64,000 nucleotides of DNA from Acanthacorydalis orientalis (taxonomy: Eukaryota > Arthropoda > Insecta > Megaloptera > Corydalidae): contig CM068319.1 in NCBI GenBank assembly GCA_034766995.1, forward strand, positions 20,961,969 through 21,025,968. The letters run 5' to 3'. The stretch's first letter is position 1. Each line of letters begins with the position of its first letter. The translations under genes were made by a program, and so were the position numbers. Shown here piece by piece: positions 1 through 15,954 of the stretch. The notes beneath the pieces were generated by a model that made no database searches, was not told the DNA's origin, and worked only from the letters and a program-made list of their open reading frames with translations.

Positions 1-1054
1 AAAAAACTTTTTTATTTTATAATGTTTTCATATTATTACATGTTACAAATAATAGACTTATAAAACCATCCATTGTTTTACAATAAACCTATTGTTTTTG
101 TATTTATTAAAACTGAGTTAATAACATGCATAGTAATAATTTCTATTATGAACATACATTAAAAACATGCACGCATTCGAGTTATTTTAACATGATAATG
201 TTGAATAGGCAAATACAACATAATCTAATCGTTGATCTAAATGTTTTTACACTATGGAACTCGGATTATTGAACGGCAAGACTGACATTAGAACACCGGC
301 TTCATGTTACAATATTGTATGTATATATCTCATCAGTTGCGAATGCATTTGATAATAATTTCTATTGATCACGTTGTACACGATTAAACATACATAACAT
401 TTGTACCCTGAGAAAAAATCATGTCTGCTATAATATCATTATTTTTTTCTTCAACACAGATGTAAAATATTGTTAAGTTGCAGAAAAATATAGATTTCCT
501 ATAGTGCTTCTTTGATAGTACACTAAACATCTTGAATAAATAGTGATGTGAGTCAATGTGACACGATGAATAATGAAAAGAAAAACATTCATTTTATATA
601 ACCTCATTATTGGTTAATGATATCATCAACATTATCTTATTCCATCTATAAATTGATTTGATATTTTCTGAGTAGAGGCTTTTTTAAAACGATACATTCG
701 TGTAATTGTTATTACTCAACTATAATTATCATTACCTATGTTATTGTCACGAGTAATTATATCTTTATTACGACTGAAATTCTTTTCGCAAATCGATTCG
801 TCGTACATTATTAGCTTGTTTTCATCTATATAAACAAATATACATAGTTTTTAATTCGTATATTATTCCAGATAATTATTTTTATTTTCGAGATAATTTG
901 TTCTGCAACAATCATCGAACTTTACATATAAATGTTTCATAAACGGTTTATTGATTTCATACTGGAAGTAATTAGAAATTGATAATTGATGTACACATCC
1001 ATATATATTTATTTATTAGGTATCATATATATATATATATATATTTATATGTAA
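1..1054. other. AT-rich intergenic DNA
   Basis: No coding frame, RNA gene or recognisable element was seen. A short TA run lies near 1026-1046. Confidence 0.5.
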
Positions 1055-1140
1055 GAACCAAGGTCTATGACGCAACTGATTAGACAACCACTTTCTATTC
1101 ATAGGTTATAAATTCAAATTCAGCTTTCGGCTTTTTAAGT
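1055..1140 (+). repeat. tRNA-derived SINE-like head
   Basis: GACGCAACTGATTAGAC matches a tRNA D-arm (A box, GCNCAACTGGTTAGAGC type). About 30 bases on, AGGTTATAAATTCAAATTC matches a decayed B box (AGGTCGTGAGTTCGAATTC type). The acceptor arms do not pair, so it is not a tRNA gene. Polymerase III boxes at tRNA spacing point to a SINE head or a decayed tRNA pseudogene. Confidence 0.5.
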
Positions 1141-1326
1141 TGTTTTTTCTAAGTTGCTACAATAAAATTTTCATTTATCTTTCTCATTAATTTTTACAAT
1201 AATAAGAAATGTTTTTATTCGATATATAAATATTTTTTTAATTTTATAAAAAATGATCAGGAACACGACTAATTATGGTGAGATAACTAAAACTTTAAAG
1301 AATATATATATATGAATAGAGAGAGG

Positions 1327-1537
1327 GAGATTCGACTTAGGTTAACATATGAAACAACTTAAGAAAGTATTAAAAGAAAACACAAATATTAAAAAAAAAT
1401 GTCATCACCCATTTAGTATTTTAGTTCAGTTGTATTTTAGTATTGAATTGAACTAAAATACTAAATAAAAAATAACAAGACTTTTCTTGATCCCTGCGGT
1501 CCCTTTTAATACTTCCATGTGGAAGCCTAAATTGAAT

Positions 1538-1541
<4 letters not shown>
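1327..1541. mobile_element. Small TIR element, family A, copy 1
   Basis: The right end (inverse of GATTCAATTTAGGCTTCCAC) closely matches that of copy 3 at 56.6 kb. The left end GATTCGACTTAGG...AAGTATTAAAAG is a degenerate inverse of it. Both flanks are TA arrays. The centre holds a perfect 17-bp inverted repeat, TTTAGTATTTTAGTTCA (1412-1428 and 1449-1465). There are no coding frames. Confidence 0.55.

Positions 1542-1592
<51 letters not shown>
1541..1592. repeat. (TA)n array beside family A copy 1
   Basis: About 50 bases of pure TA directly following the right terminus of the small TIR element. Confidence 0.9.
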
Positions 1593-1604
<12 letters not shown>

Positions 1605-2149
1605 ATGACTAATTCCGGATATGTTCAAAACTCTTCTCTTCCTCCCAAAGTACCCATTTCACTTCTGATCCATCTTCTTGTCTGATATTAATAATTATTC
1701 ATCTTTTTCTCGACTTAAATTAAATATATATTTATGTCCTTTTTTCTCAATATGATTATGTTGTGTTAAACATTACTTGATTTTTAATATATTGGAATAA
1801 AAATTTTATTCATTATTCTCTTCGATTTCTTATAAGAATTTCATAGGATATATACATTTTCTATTAATTCATGTTTCCCGAAATCTATATAATTTCTTTT
1901 AATTATATTTAGCTTATTTATTTAATTTTAACTGCAGCTTAAAAATGCAATCATTAAATTTCTTATGACATATTTTATTTGTCATTACCTCTGTTTCTAC
2001 AATTCGTATCGTTTAATTTATTATTATAAATAAATCTTTTCAAAATAATTCCTATTTTATAATAAGGAATGTATTCGCTTTATTTATACCTCTGAACGTT
2101 TTAATGTTGACAACATATGTATTAATTATTGACAAATAAATATGAGGTC

Positions 2150-2198
<49 letters not shown>

Positions 2199-4137
2199 GT
2201 ATGTATATATATAAATAAATATATATATAATGTGTGAATGCAGGTGATTTGTCTTTAGTATATAATTATATGCAACGAAAATTTCAAATAATAAGCGTTG
2301 AAGCGAATCGAATCACAAACAGCAATAATAAAATATGAATGATATAAAAATAATCCGTTTCTACACGCGCGCAGATATCTACAAATTTTATCTCGATAGA
2401 CCCATTGTGCAACAGCTTTTTCTATAAATCATGTGATTCAATAAATCATTAAGGCAAAGGTCAAAACAATGTTTTAAATACATATAATACGGGAATCATT
2501 TAAGACGATAAATAGCTTGAAATAGGAACGTTTATTTTATGCTCGAGTGTAAAACTGACAGCGACTGTCATGATTATTATAACAAATACGTTTATGTGAT
2601 ATTTATACGAGGGAATTCGTTTCGTGCCAATCAGAAGTCCTTAGTGTTTCGTAAAATATCCAATTAAACTACCTGTTGGTTTTCTTGTTATTGTATCTAT
2701 TTATTTGTTTTTAATTAGGTGCTGCGTACGCACACGAATATCATATTTAAGCAAATGTACACGCAAGTGTGTTAATCTATTAACTATTTTAATAAATAAT
2801 GAAGGTAATCATAATTGAAAAAAGAGATTAGACACAGCATTGATCAACAGGTCAGTTATGAAGTTGAATTCGTACTAATGAACTGTATAAGCTATCATTA
2901 AGAAAACAATCAATTTAAATTATAAATGATCTATATTCCAACACCATTCACAAATATCTTTAACAAATAAGAAAGGAACAAGTGATTGTAGTTCAAATAA
3001 TTCATATAATTAAAGAATTATACTTTCTTTAGAAATATTTTTACTTATGCATTATTACACTAGATCTGTAAGCATATAGATGAATAAAAAAACGGAATTA
3101 GTTCTAGTCTTTCATAAATAACAGTATTTTCTTAACTTGTTTTTTGCTAAATCATTTATGAAATCTTTAAAAAAATATTTAAAAGAATCTTTGCCTTTAT
3201 AAAGATGTATATATATGCATGTAAAAGAATTTGACATTAAATTCAGAATTTCAATCAAAATCTAATATTTTTAATATTATAATTAAATTTCCCTATGAAA
3301 ACCTAAATAAGATGATTTTAATTAAACTGATAATATATGAAAATATATATTAATTATACAAAAAGAATGTGTTTATGAGGACGGTGCATTTATAGCACAT
3401 AGGGTTTTATCAATCTTTCAAAATAAGTATTTTCTTAACGATTTCGAATATACTACATAAACATAAATTCCAACTTTTAATTCAATGAATCTATATTGAA
3501 AGAAAATATTTTTTTATATCTAAACAATGTTTTAAAAAGACTATACTTAAAAATTAAACAGGGGAAAAAAGATTTTACTTTATATTTTTTCTTTATTTTA
3601 TACCATTCATCATTTATCTATCAATATCTTCTGTATAGTACAAAATATTTACAACACTAAAACAAACATCGATTGAAGAATTATTATAAAAGGACGAGTG
3701 ATGTACTCTTTTCTATTCCTCGATGAATAGAAAAGTTTATTTATTTAAATATGAATAACTTTAAATTTAAAAAAAAAACAGTTATATTGCATCTCAATTA
3801 TTTGTTATGAAAACACATCTTGTAAACGGACTTGCATGCACATTTTTAGAACCTCGATTATATAGATACAAAATAAACTTTGATTCACGACTCGGTACGT
3901 TATTTTTCTAATCATTAACTCGTAACTATTTATTATTCGTGACTATATAAATGCGCATTTCGTATAACTGACGCATATTCATATCGTTATTTTGTTACTA
4001 TTTTCAATATCGAAACAAGATTCCATATAATAGGAATCTTTAAGTATTTAACATTTCACCTTTAATTACTCGTGTAATATATTGTGTAATGTTATTCATT
4101 TTTTATCAATTATTTTATTCAAAAGCATTATATTCAC

Positions 4138-4177
<40 letters not shown>

Positions 4178-5361
4178 TGTCATTCTACTTGTTACAATTT
4201 TACATTCAATTCATAAAATATAATTCTAATAAACATAACAGCGTCAATGTATTAAATCCACTGAATACGATTATTGGACAAGTTTCGACTTATTTGGTCG
4301 TATTTATAAACACGTTTATTAATTATCGATACGAAAGCTGTTTTACTTGTAATTTTTTAAAATAAATTATCGTATGAATTAAACATTACATTTAACAGGG
4401 ATTAAAACAACGTTGTTAGCAGTTGATAAAACCGTACATGAAATTAATATATATTTTCGGTCAGGAGTTTGTTAATGTTCTTTTATTAAAGAAATCTGGT
4501 CAGTACATACAAAAGAGTTTGAGTATTAATACAATTTATTGTTTGTTTTTCTTCACAGAATTAAGTTACTGAAAATATAATTAAATTTTGGATTTTTTAC
4601 AATTTTTTCGATTGTAATTTTGATTTAATTAGATTTGATTATAAATTAGCAGATTTCAAGTATCCCATAACTTTTTCATTTTTTTTTAAATAGAAGAAAG
4701 TTATCTATTGTTAGTGTTTTTAATTTGTATAGCTTTATTCGATACTAATCTATTTATAATTCACATTTTACATTCAATCTATATTCTATTTTTGAAATTT
4801 GATTTATATTTTGATATTTAGTGAAGTGAAAATGAAGTAATGAAAATATCAAGATCAAAAAATATTAAATTACAAAATAATATAGATTTTATTATAATCG
4901 AATAATACTGAAATATAATTACTACCAAGTTCTGAGTTAGAACTTGAATACATTAATAACTTATTTTTTAACGTTTTTAACAGCGACAATCACCATTTTT
5001 TACTTTAATATTTTGCACTCAGAACAGTTACCATTATTTGATGATATTAACTAAAAATATTAGTTTAGATTCACCCATATCATAATTTTCCAATTTCTTT
5101 CTCTTTTTTCATTTTTTATCTCTATGGGAAACTGCTGCCTAGAATACTATCGTTTAAGAATTGAAATATATTTTAAAAATTTAATGAAAATTTATATTAA
5201 TAATTTTATAAAAAATAATTTTGAATTTTTTCTTTAAGACAATTAACATATTAACAAATAATGTATTGATTGGTATAATCACTGCAACATAATTTTAATA
5301 ACATTCATAAAGAAAAGTAACCCTAAGATTTTAATATTTCTTCTTTATAATTTTTTATTCA

Positions 5362-5418
<57 letters not shown>

Positions 5419-5563
5419 GTCTGCGTGTATTATGAAAAAGGACAGAAATATCAAATAATTTAAAAAAATTGTCAAATGATTTTATTTGCATAATTGAATT
5501 ATTTAAAATCGATTTGATAGTAACAAATAAAATAAAGTAGTATATTTTGCAATTTCATGTTAT
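1593..5563. other. AT-rich intergenic DNA with TA arrays
   Basis: It holds TA arrays at about 2153-2210 (with a TATG run), 4140-4168 and 5368-5408. The 62-codon plus frame at 4177-4365 has no coding signature. Nothing else was recognised. Confidence 0.5.
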
Positions 5564-5564
5564 A

Positions 5565-6136
5565 TTGGGTTGGTAGAAAAATAATTGCGGTTTATGACAT
5601 TCAGATTCATATACATTTGCAACTTTTTTGATTTTCCTAGCTGTTTTAAGTGATCCAGAACTATTGGATGACTAACGCCTAACTTATGTTATAAGCTCTC
5701 GAATTGTTGTGCGTGGTTCTGATTCAACTAACGCCTTCAGTTGATCATTATAATCTGAAGAAGGACACCCACGACCTTCTCCATCTTCAAGTCTATCGTT
5801 CCCAGTAAGAAATTTTTGGAACCACCATTGCATCATACTTTCCTTAACAGTACCCATGCCAAAAGCATCGTTCAATTTACGAGCAGTTTATGTTGCTTAA
5901 CCACCCGTTTTGAACTCATACAAAAAATTGCACTTATTTGCTTCTTTTCCATCTTTAATTCAATAGCGCAATTTGAAGCAAAATTAATAACAAAACCAAA
6001 GTCGATGTTACCAAAATATAGACCGAAAAATGCACTTTAAAATTATACTAACATGAACACGATGAAATGACACTTTCATTGAAAAAAATAAGATTGGAAT
6101 TCAGAAAACCGAACAATTATTTTCCTATCAACCTAA
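5565..6136 (-). mobile_element. Mariner deletion derivative, copy 1 (complete ends)
   Basis: Both ends are present: TTGGGTTGGTAGAAAAATAA on the left and the inverse of TTAGGTTGATAGGAAAATAA on the right, flanked by TA (5563-5564 and 6137-6138). At 572 bp it is under half a full mariner (about 1.3 kb). Read on the minus strand, the transposase starts at 5952 with MEKKQIRAIF. It then continues, after a one-base frame break, through NDAFG, WWFQKF and LEDGEGRG to RELIT (open 5875-5684), which is the DNA-binding helix-turn-helix half. It then jumps straight to the 3' end, so the catalytic domain with its aspartates is missing. The wording resembles Hsmar1-like (cecropia-type) mariners. The element is non-autonomous and its reading frame is broken. 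Confidence 0.85.
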
Positions 6137-8205
<2,069 letters not shown>

Positions 8206-8236
8206 TTTGAAGAAAAAAGTATTTGATGAATATATA

Positions 8237-8243
<7 letters not shown>

Positions 8244-8294
<51 letters not shown>

Positions 8295-9436
8295 TGTATA
8301 AGATATATATATATATATATATGTTTATGATATTACATCGAAGGTTCTATAAAATTAGATTTAAATCTGAATGTATATCATTATGAAACAATATAATTGA
8401 TTAGTTGTTTGTTTGTTTATTTGGGGCTTAAGGGTAAGTCGAAACCTAAACTCATTAGCGCCAATTAATCAGAATTAACGCTTACTCGCAAGTATAAAAA
8501 TAGTAAATAAAAACACAATTTAAAAATAAATTAAAATGTCTGTTGATATATATTTCTAATATGAAATAAAATGTATATCATTAAATTATAAAATATAAAA
8601 TTCATTCTAAATCACTGTCTCCAAAGATGACTTAACTTTTTATAGGAATTATTACATAATATTCTTTATAAATTGGTTTATTTTTTTACTATATTAAAAA
8701 GCATCAATCGTACATATTTGTCTATTCTTTTAAGGCAATTATCAAACTGCTATTTAGAAAAAATCCTACTAAAATTTTTTATTGAAATATTATTGCATTT
8801 ATTATATGCAATGCTTTAATAAGTAATTGAATTTTAATATAAAATTGAACATTTCTCAGTAATTAATAAAAATAACAATATTATCAACAAATCGATATTT
8901 CTGTTACTAGATGAATTTGAAAAGTATTTGCTTATAATACTTAACTGGAATTTCTATGTTTAAATCAGAGAAGTGTTATAAACTTATTTAAGATTAATAC
9001 ACGCTAAAATATGTGGTCGAGAACATCCTGTCCTCAACAAAAAAATTACTGATTTGTTCACAATTCACGTTCATCTGATTTAACAGATACTGATTACTTT
9101 TTTTGAGGCTGTTTCAAGAAATGTATGTATAAAAATAAACCAGTGACCATAGACTGATTAAAATCGTATATTCTAACCGAAATTTAGGCGCTAAAACAAG
9201 GAATATTATATTATAAAATGTGACATAGAATTCACTTGAAGTATGTATTTTAAAAACAGCTAAAAGGTCCATTTATATAGTATAAATTTTCATATTTAAT
9301 TTTTGATATAAAATTTATTAAATAAATCACTTTTTTAATTATATAGTAAATTTATAAAATTACCCTTTTATGTGTTTACTATATTTTCAATAAATTACTG
9401 TGAAATCACTTCATTACATTTAAAACATTTTTTCTC

Positions 9437-9485
<49 letters not shown>

Positions 9486-10297
9486 TTAAAACTAATTTGC
9501 TCTTGTAAATTTTAATTCACGATTGCACATATGAAAATGAAAGCAAAATTATAAATTCAGTGAAAAAAATTGTATAATGATGTTAAATTTTCATGTATCT
9601 ATATATAGAGCTTTCTTTTTTGCAACAAAAAACCTTTTGAACAGAACCGCACAGTTGTGTGCAGTACATACATTCATATGTATGTATGTATGAGCGCCGT
9701 ACTCTAGAATTTACGTAACCACACCAGATCCTAACAGTCGCTATTACATACAAAGATCTAGATCGATTTTGTAAATTGTTATTTCTCTTTTTTACGCCGT
9801 ACGTACAAACACTCGTTTGACTTGTATATCACTTACACGCTAACATATATTTTTTTCTCGTTCGTTTTGATTTGTTTCGTTTCAGATGATGAATGCATAG
9901 ATTTTTTTCTCCTATTCTTGCAGTAATATCGGTATTAATTCACGCGAGTTTCCGACACCAATGATTATTATAAATTAATGTATAATAATCTATGCTCGTA
10001 TTATTTTGTCGAAGACGGAACACCTACGAAACTAGAGCGATTTTTTTTATTAATGAATCATAAAAATGTAATCATAACTGTCATTATTTTTTTATACCGA
10101 AGCGTATATTCCAACGATCGGAGGATTAATTATAATTTGTAGATGACTTTTTGCAAAAAAAATCATGCCAAATATGTACTACATTTATTAAGTTTCATTT
10201 CGAAACTTTCGTGTTTTATTGGATAAGTGACGACATAGCTGAAACATAATTAATGGGTAATCAATAATATTTTAATACATTCATCTTTATATATACA

Positions 10298-10327
<30 letters not shown>
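8244..10327. other. AT-rich DNA with a mildly CpG-bearing stretch
   Basis: TA arrays lie at 8244-8322, 9443-9481 and 10300-10327. From about 9640 to 9860 the sequence holds scattered CpG (GAGCGCCGTACTC, TACGCCGTACGTAC), weaker than at the promoter-like patches. No exon could be assigned. Confidence 0.4.
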
Positions 10328-10331
<4 letters not shown>

Positions 10332-10901
10332 GATGACAGGAAAATAATTGCGGTTTTTGTTTTTTGAATTCTAATCTTCATTTTTTTCAATTAAAGTATC
10401 ATTTCATCATGTTTATGCTAATATTATTTTAAAGCGCATTTTTCAGTCTATATTTTAGTGACATAGACTTTAGATTTATTATTAATTTTGATTCAAATAG
10501 CGCTATTGATTTAAGATGGAAAAGAAGCAAATAAGAGCAATTTTTTATATGAGTTCAAAACGGGTGGTAAAGAAGCATAGTCTGCTCGTAAACTAAACGA
10601 TGATTTTGGTGTGGATACTGTTAAGGATGGTATGGTGTTCTAATGATGGTTCCAAAAATCTCGTGCTGAGGACGAGAGCTTTGAAGATGAAATAGTTCGG
10701 GGGTGTCTTTCTTTAGTTCATAACGACCATTTAAAATCGTTAATTAAATCAGAACCACGCATAACATTAATTAATTCGAGAGCTTGCACAAAATTTAAGT
10801 GTTAGCCACCCAAAAGTTCTGGACCACTTAAAATCACTTAAATTAAAAAATCTAAATAAATTTAAAGGTCATAACCCGCAATTATTTTTCTACCGACCTA
10901 A
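10328..10901 (+). mobile_element. Mariner deletion derivative, copy 2 (complete ends)
   Basis: Ends TTAGGATGACAGGAAAATAA and its degenerate inverse (TTTTTCTACCGACCTAA) are flanked by TA and embedded in TA arrays on both sides. At 574 bp it has the same structure as copy 1: a 5' leader, the transposase start ATG at 10516 (MEKKQIRAIF), a helix-turn-helix region full of stops, then a direct junction to the 3' end. The run that should hold seven T-equivalents (codons I-F-F/L) has six, giving the same one-base frame break seen in copies 1 and 3. It cannot encode a working transposase. Confidence 0.85.
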
Positions 10902-10942
10902 TATATATATATAATATATACATATATAAATAATATATAAAA

Positions 10943-10981
10943 CATATATATATATATATATATATATATAGTATATATATA

Positions 10982-11014
<33 letters not shown>
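10943..11014. repeat. (TA)n array flanking mariner copy 2
   Basis: TA dinucleotides interrupted by AGTATATATAGTA. It begins about 40 bases beyond the right end of mariner copy 2, whose left end also abuts TA repeats. Confidence 0.9.
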
Positions 11015-11017
<3 letters not shown>

Positions 11018-13996
11018 TGAGATTTACATCGTCCGCTTTATCTTTTTGGATTAACATCATTAATAAATTAAGACCGTGAATCTAATCACCATTTAACTTG
11101 TATCATCATTTTCAAATTTCATTCCTTCAAACTAGGAAAAAAGAATCTACAAAACAATATGTTGAAGACTCTTCAACATGTATCTGAGAGCGGTAATCAT
11201 TCTCTAACTAGTAATAAAGGACAGATCATAAAGTTACGGGTATCAACGGGATCATAAATTTACTTTAGAAATGAAACTTCATACAAAAAGTTTGTACTGA
11301 ATAATCATAAATTATTAATAAGTAATATTTAGAAATACTCAAACTTTCTACTGAAATACAATCGAATTTATTGTTATTAGTGTCGTGAGAGAATAAAGTT
11401 ATTAATTTATATTATATACAACTTTTTTAAACTATGCCTTCATTTAATGTTTTTATTGAGACAGACATTTGACATTTAGCTACAAGTATTTCTTTTAATT
11501 GTTTTTTATTGTAATTTTAAGGTTACACCTCGCTCTAAAATAACAAAACTATATATTTTAATTTACAAGAAGTTCTGTAGTACATATTCGTATCAACAAA
11601 CTAACACAATATTACTAATTAAAAGTGTAAACGATTCAAATAAAGATACTGACTGTTCATTAGTAAGTTAATTTGTATATAAATTAATTACAAAGCTACA
11701 ACCAATAATTATTGATCTAGATCACAATGTACTATATAAGTACATTTAAACAAAATGAAGTTGATAAATGAGATCTTTCTTTAAAATCACTTGGTTGTAT
11801 GAATTTTTAAACGTCAACGAAGCTACCAAGTTTATAACATTCTGCTCGACATAAATCGTGCAATTCTTCGGCACAGTTGCTTAAAATCACGTTTTTGTGA
11901 TATATGAATCTAAAATTGTTATATGCTATTCAAATGAGATCATAATTAATATCAAACATGATCTTTCCTCGAGTTTTCTTCTAAACGTATAGTTATTACG
12001 ATATATCTTATTTAATGAAATTACTGTCAGTTTATTTCTAGATTGTATACTGCTAGTTTAACAATATCCGTATCTACATACAAATATACTATTCTCTTTT
12101 CAGTAATAGTAAAATTTAATGTTTGAAATTACTCATATGTGTTTTTAGAGTTTTTTCAAAATTTAATTCATCTTCATTTTGAATTCCAATAGTTCTATAA
12201 ACTAATAACTTATATGAATTTAAAATATCAATGACTAAAACGTGTTTTTAATATAATTAGTTTATTTTATTGGAATTTATTTTTAATCTATTAATTAAAA
12301 CTAACAATCTATAGTCGCACTATCTCTTGAAGATATCACTTCGAACGTAAAGTAAAAATTTCTGTTTGTAAAATTACATATAAGAATTTCCTTATATATT
12401 CAACTAAAATAGTTATTTTTATGTTTTATTCTTAACATCTTCTAGGCCACTTATAAATACATAACAAAAAATAGCAATACAGAAATATAAACATGTAATA
12501 ACAGTTATATTTTATATCCAACACATTATTACTCTCAAAAACCAAATTTTGTATCATCTAAGAAATACTCTTATAACGTAAGTTTGAGTGAAATAAACGA
12601 TTTTTCAGTAAAATAGTTTATTTATAGTTCTTAAAAAAATATATATTTAAAAACCACCTCTGTTATATTTATAACACAAATTTGTTAATTAAATATATTT
12701 TAAAAAAAAAATCAGAAATTTAAAAATTAAACCAAAACATGCTTTTTTCCTACATCAATTCTTTTTAATTTAAAAAAAATGTGAACACATATTTTATAAG
12801 CTCTATTTTCATGAATTCTTATAACAACATATGTTTTAAACTAAATTGGAACTATTGCAAAATACTTACTACTACTAAATTGGAACTATTACACAGATGA
12901 TTCATTTTGTGGTTACATACTTAACATTTATGAGTGTTGTAAATAAAATCTATTATACGATGAACTTATAAATGAGGAAAATATATAATTATATATATAT
13001 ATATATTCTATAAACTTTTAACATTATTAAAAATGTCGAAATCTTTATTAAATATCTATCTAAATATTTAAGGATGTGCTAAGTATTTTATTGTTTATTA
13101 ATTTTGATTCAATGTTCCATTCATGAAGGCGAGGCCGAAATGAAACAACATTTAATTACATATCCACTTCAAGAATTTTTTATTGTAACTTTGGCAAACA
13201 ATAACTTTCAATCCAGTCACCGAATTTCTTTCTGTACATATACATAATGTTTAAATATCATATTTTGAAACTTAATTAATATTATGTGACAAAATATATA
13301 CATTAATTAATTACTTAAGAAAAAGTGTTTTAAAAAGACATAATTTACAATTACTGTGAATGTCTCTATTCGATTTTTTATATAACATTCCCATTTTAGA
13401 ATAGACATCTCTTGACTGTAAAACCTACGCAGTAATATAGTATGTACATTTATATATATATATATTCATGAACATATGACTTAAAAACATTGAATACACA
13501 CACAAACACTCAATTAGAAAATGTTTTCTGTAATGTATAAATAAAAAAATATGATATTACAACATAATATGTTTAACAAAATAAAAATATATAAAAATAT
13601 AATAAATTTTGAATATTATATATATATATATGCGTATGTATGTGTATATTTATGTGTGTGTGTGTGTAAATACATATTTCTGAATTGGGTTCAAAAATTA
13701 TTCTATACAAAATAAGAAATCTTTCAAAATTAAAAAGTAAATGATAAAATATTATTTACTTTTAATAATATATAATGTATTTTATTTCTAAGATGGAGAA
13801 GTAAAATAGAGGTATGTGAGAGAAGTAAGATAAGAGTAAGATAGAGTTGAGATCTCTAAGGTACTGAATTATGTGAATAAAAGAATCTATGAAAGGAAGA
13901 AAATTAACACTCAACAGGCAACAATTGATAGCTTTAGGGATTAGGAATATTGAAGTAACATCCAGCCATATAAACTATATATATATATTACATTTA
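11015..13996. other. AT-rich intergenic DNA
   Basis: No gene was seen. Short TA and TG runs lie near 12989-13006 and 13618-13668. A purine-rich stretch (about 13793-13860) has repeated AAGTAAGATA-type words but no frame. Confidence 0.5.
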
Positions 13997-14488
13997 TTAG
14001 GTTGGTAGAAAAGTAATTGCGGTTTATGACCTTCAAAGTTATATACATTAGACTTTCCTAGCTGTTTTAAGTGGTTCAGAACTGTTTGATGACTGTTGCC
14101 TAACTTTTATGCAAGCTTTCAAATTATTTTGAGTGATTCTGATTCAATGCCTTTCCTCCGACTTTCCTCCTCAACACAAATTTTTTAGAACCACTATTAT
14201 ACCATACGTTCCACAACAAAAGTATCGTTTAGTTTACGAGCAGTTCCTATTGTTTGACCATCCGTTTTGAACTCATACGAAAAATTGTTTTTATTTGTTT
14301 CTTTTCCATTTTTAATTCAATAGCACAATTTGAACCAGAATTAATAATAAAATCAAAGTCGATGTTATTAAATTGCAGACCGAAAAATACGTTTCAAAAT
14401 GATATTAAAATGAAAACTATTTTTATTAAAAAATTATAAGGCAAGTATTCAGAAAACAAAACCCGCAATTATGTTCCTACTAACCTAA
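13997..14488 (-). mobile_element. Mariner deletion derivative, copy 3 (shorter)
   Basis: Ends TTAGGTTGGTAGAAAAGTAA and the inverse of TTAGTAGGAACATAATTGC are flanked by TA. At 492 bp it carries further internal losses in the helix-turn-helix region relative to copies 1 and 2. The transposase start is at about 14309, read on the minus strand, and the early run has the same one-base frame break. The plus-strand open frame at 14254-14439 is antisense to the leader and is not a gene. Confidence 0.8.
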
Positions 14489-14556
14489 TACATATATTAA
14501 AGTTTGTGAATGAATTTTAAATTACTCTCATTAATATAAATAATATTAATTTAAAA

Positions 14557-14611
<55 letters not shown>

Positions 14612-15903
14612 AAGTAATAAAAAGTGATCTTTTAATTAAATGAATAAAATGCAAATTTAAATACTTGAAGATCTAAATATTGTTTAATATTAAGTTTATA
14701 ATAGTTGAAATTTTTGATATGTGATATATAGTTTATAACGGATTCTATTAACATTCAATTTTTATTTGTCTAATATTTCTTATAACTTTTCTAGCAGATG
14801 TCTATTTTTTATTTAAAAAAATTGAAATCTTCATGAAATATTTTATGTAGCACAAGACACGTTTCGAAAGTACAACTCTTTATTTAAAAATTTAATATTT
14901 TATAATTTTTAAAATAAAGGTAAATTAATAACAAAATTATAAAACTATATAAAAGAGCAACATACATTTAATATAAAATAAATGTTAATTAATTAAACTA
15001 AAATCAAATTTCAACATTGAATCCATTAATTAATTTTAATTAAGTAACTAAAATTAGAAGTTATAACTTGAGGCTAAAAGTGGAAGATATTTACATTGAC
15101 TTTTTAGATTTATTATAATAGATTTAATCAACACGTATAGATTAAACAAAATTCGATTTTCTTAACAAAGTACAATTGTATCGAATCTGACCGACTGTTT
15201 AACATTAATCTTGTTATAAATAATATACAATAAACTGATGTCGCAATTGACTCATTTGCATTGAATGATAATGAATGAAATTTTCAATTATGTGCAATCA
15301 AGTGATACCATAATCGATTACTGAGTGAACGTCATGATGATTACTTCAGGGCTTACACCTACACCTTTCATTTAAAAACGATTCTTTTAAGTACATTATG
15401 GGCTCACTTTCAATATAGTCATTTATAATTGTTTGATGATCGAGAGCGGCAGACTATAATCAGAATCAAACATGAACATAACAAGTATAAGACTGACAAC
15501 TACTTCATGATTTGATCTCAAAAACGTGATCGACCTTTCACAATATTTATATTTTTTCCATGATTTTTGTAGTTACCGCAGAAGTTTATTGCACGTTGTC
15601 ATTGAAGAATTCGCAGAAACCTGCTAAATAATATAAATATAAATGTCGCAAGTCCTTATAGTATTTCACTGTGTCACTAGTACTAAAGACAACTATATTA
15701 CAATTAGAGGTACATCATTTTTACGATGAGCGGTGTTGTGACATCGGCTGTGGGAGAAGTTTAAGCGAGCCGTCAAAAGCGTGCGGTATAAATTATCTTC
15801 TTTGCGGTTTCACTTAAAATTTTATTAATGCAGTAAATTACATTGTTGCCAGTCGACAAACTACTAACATTTTGTGACATCAATTTATAAACGTATAAAA
15901 AGT

Positions 15904-15954
<51 letters not shown>

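Noticed and set aside
5816..6040. 74-codon plus-strand frame
   Set aside because: It is antisense to the mariner copy 1 transposase and leader; the matching frame in copy 3 (14254-14439) is rejected for the same reason.
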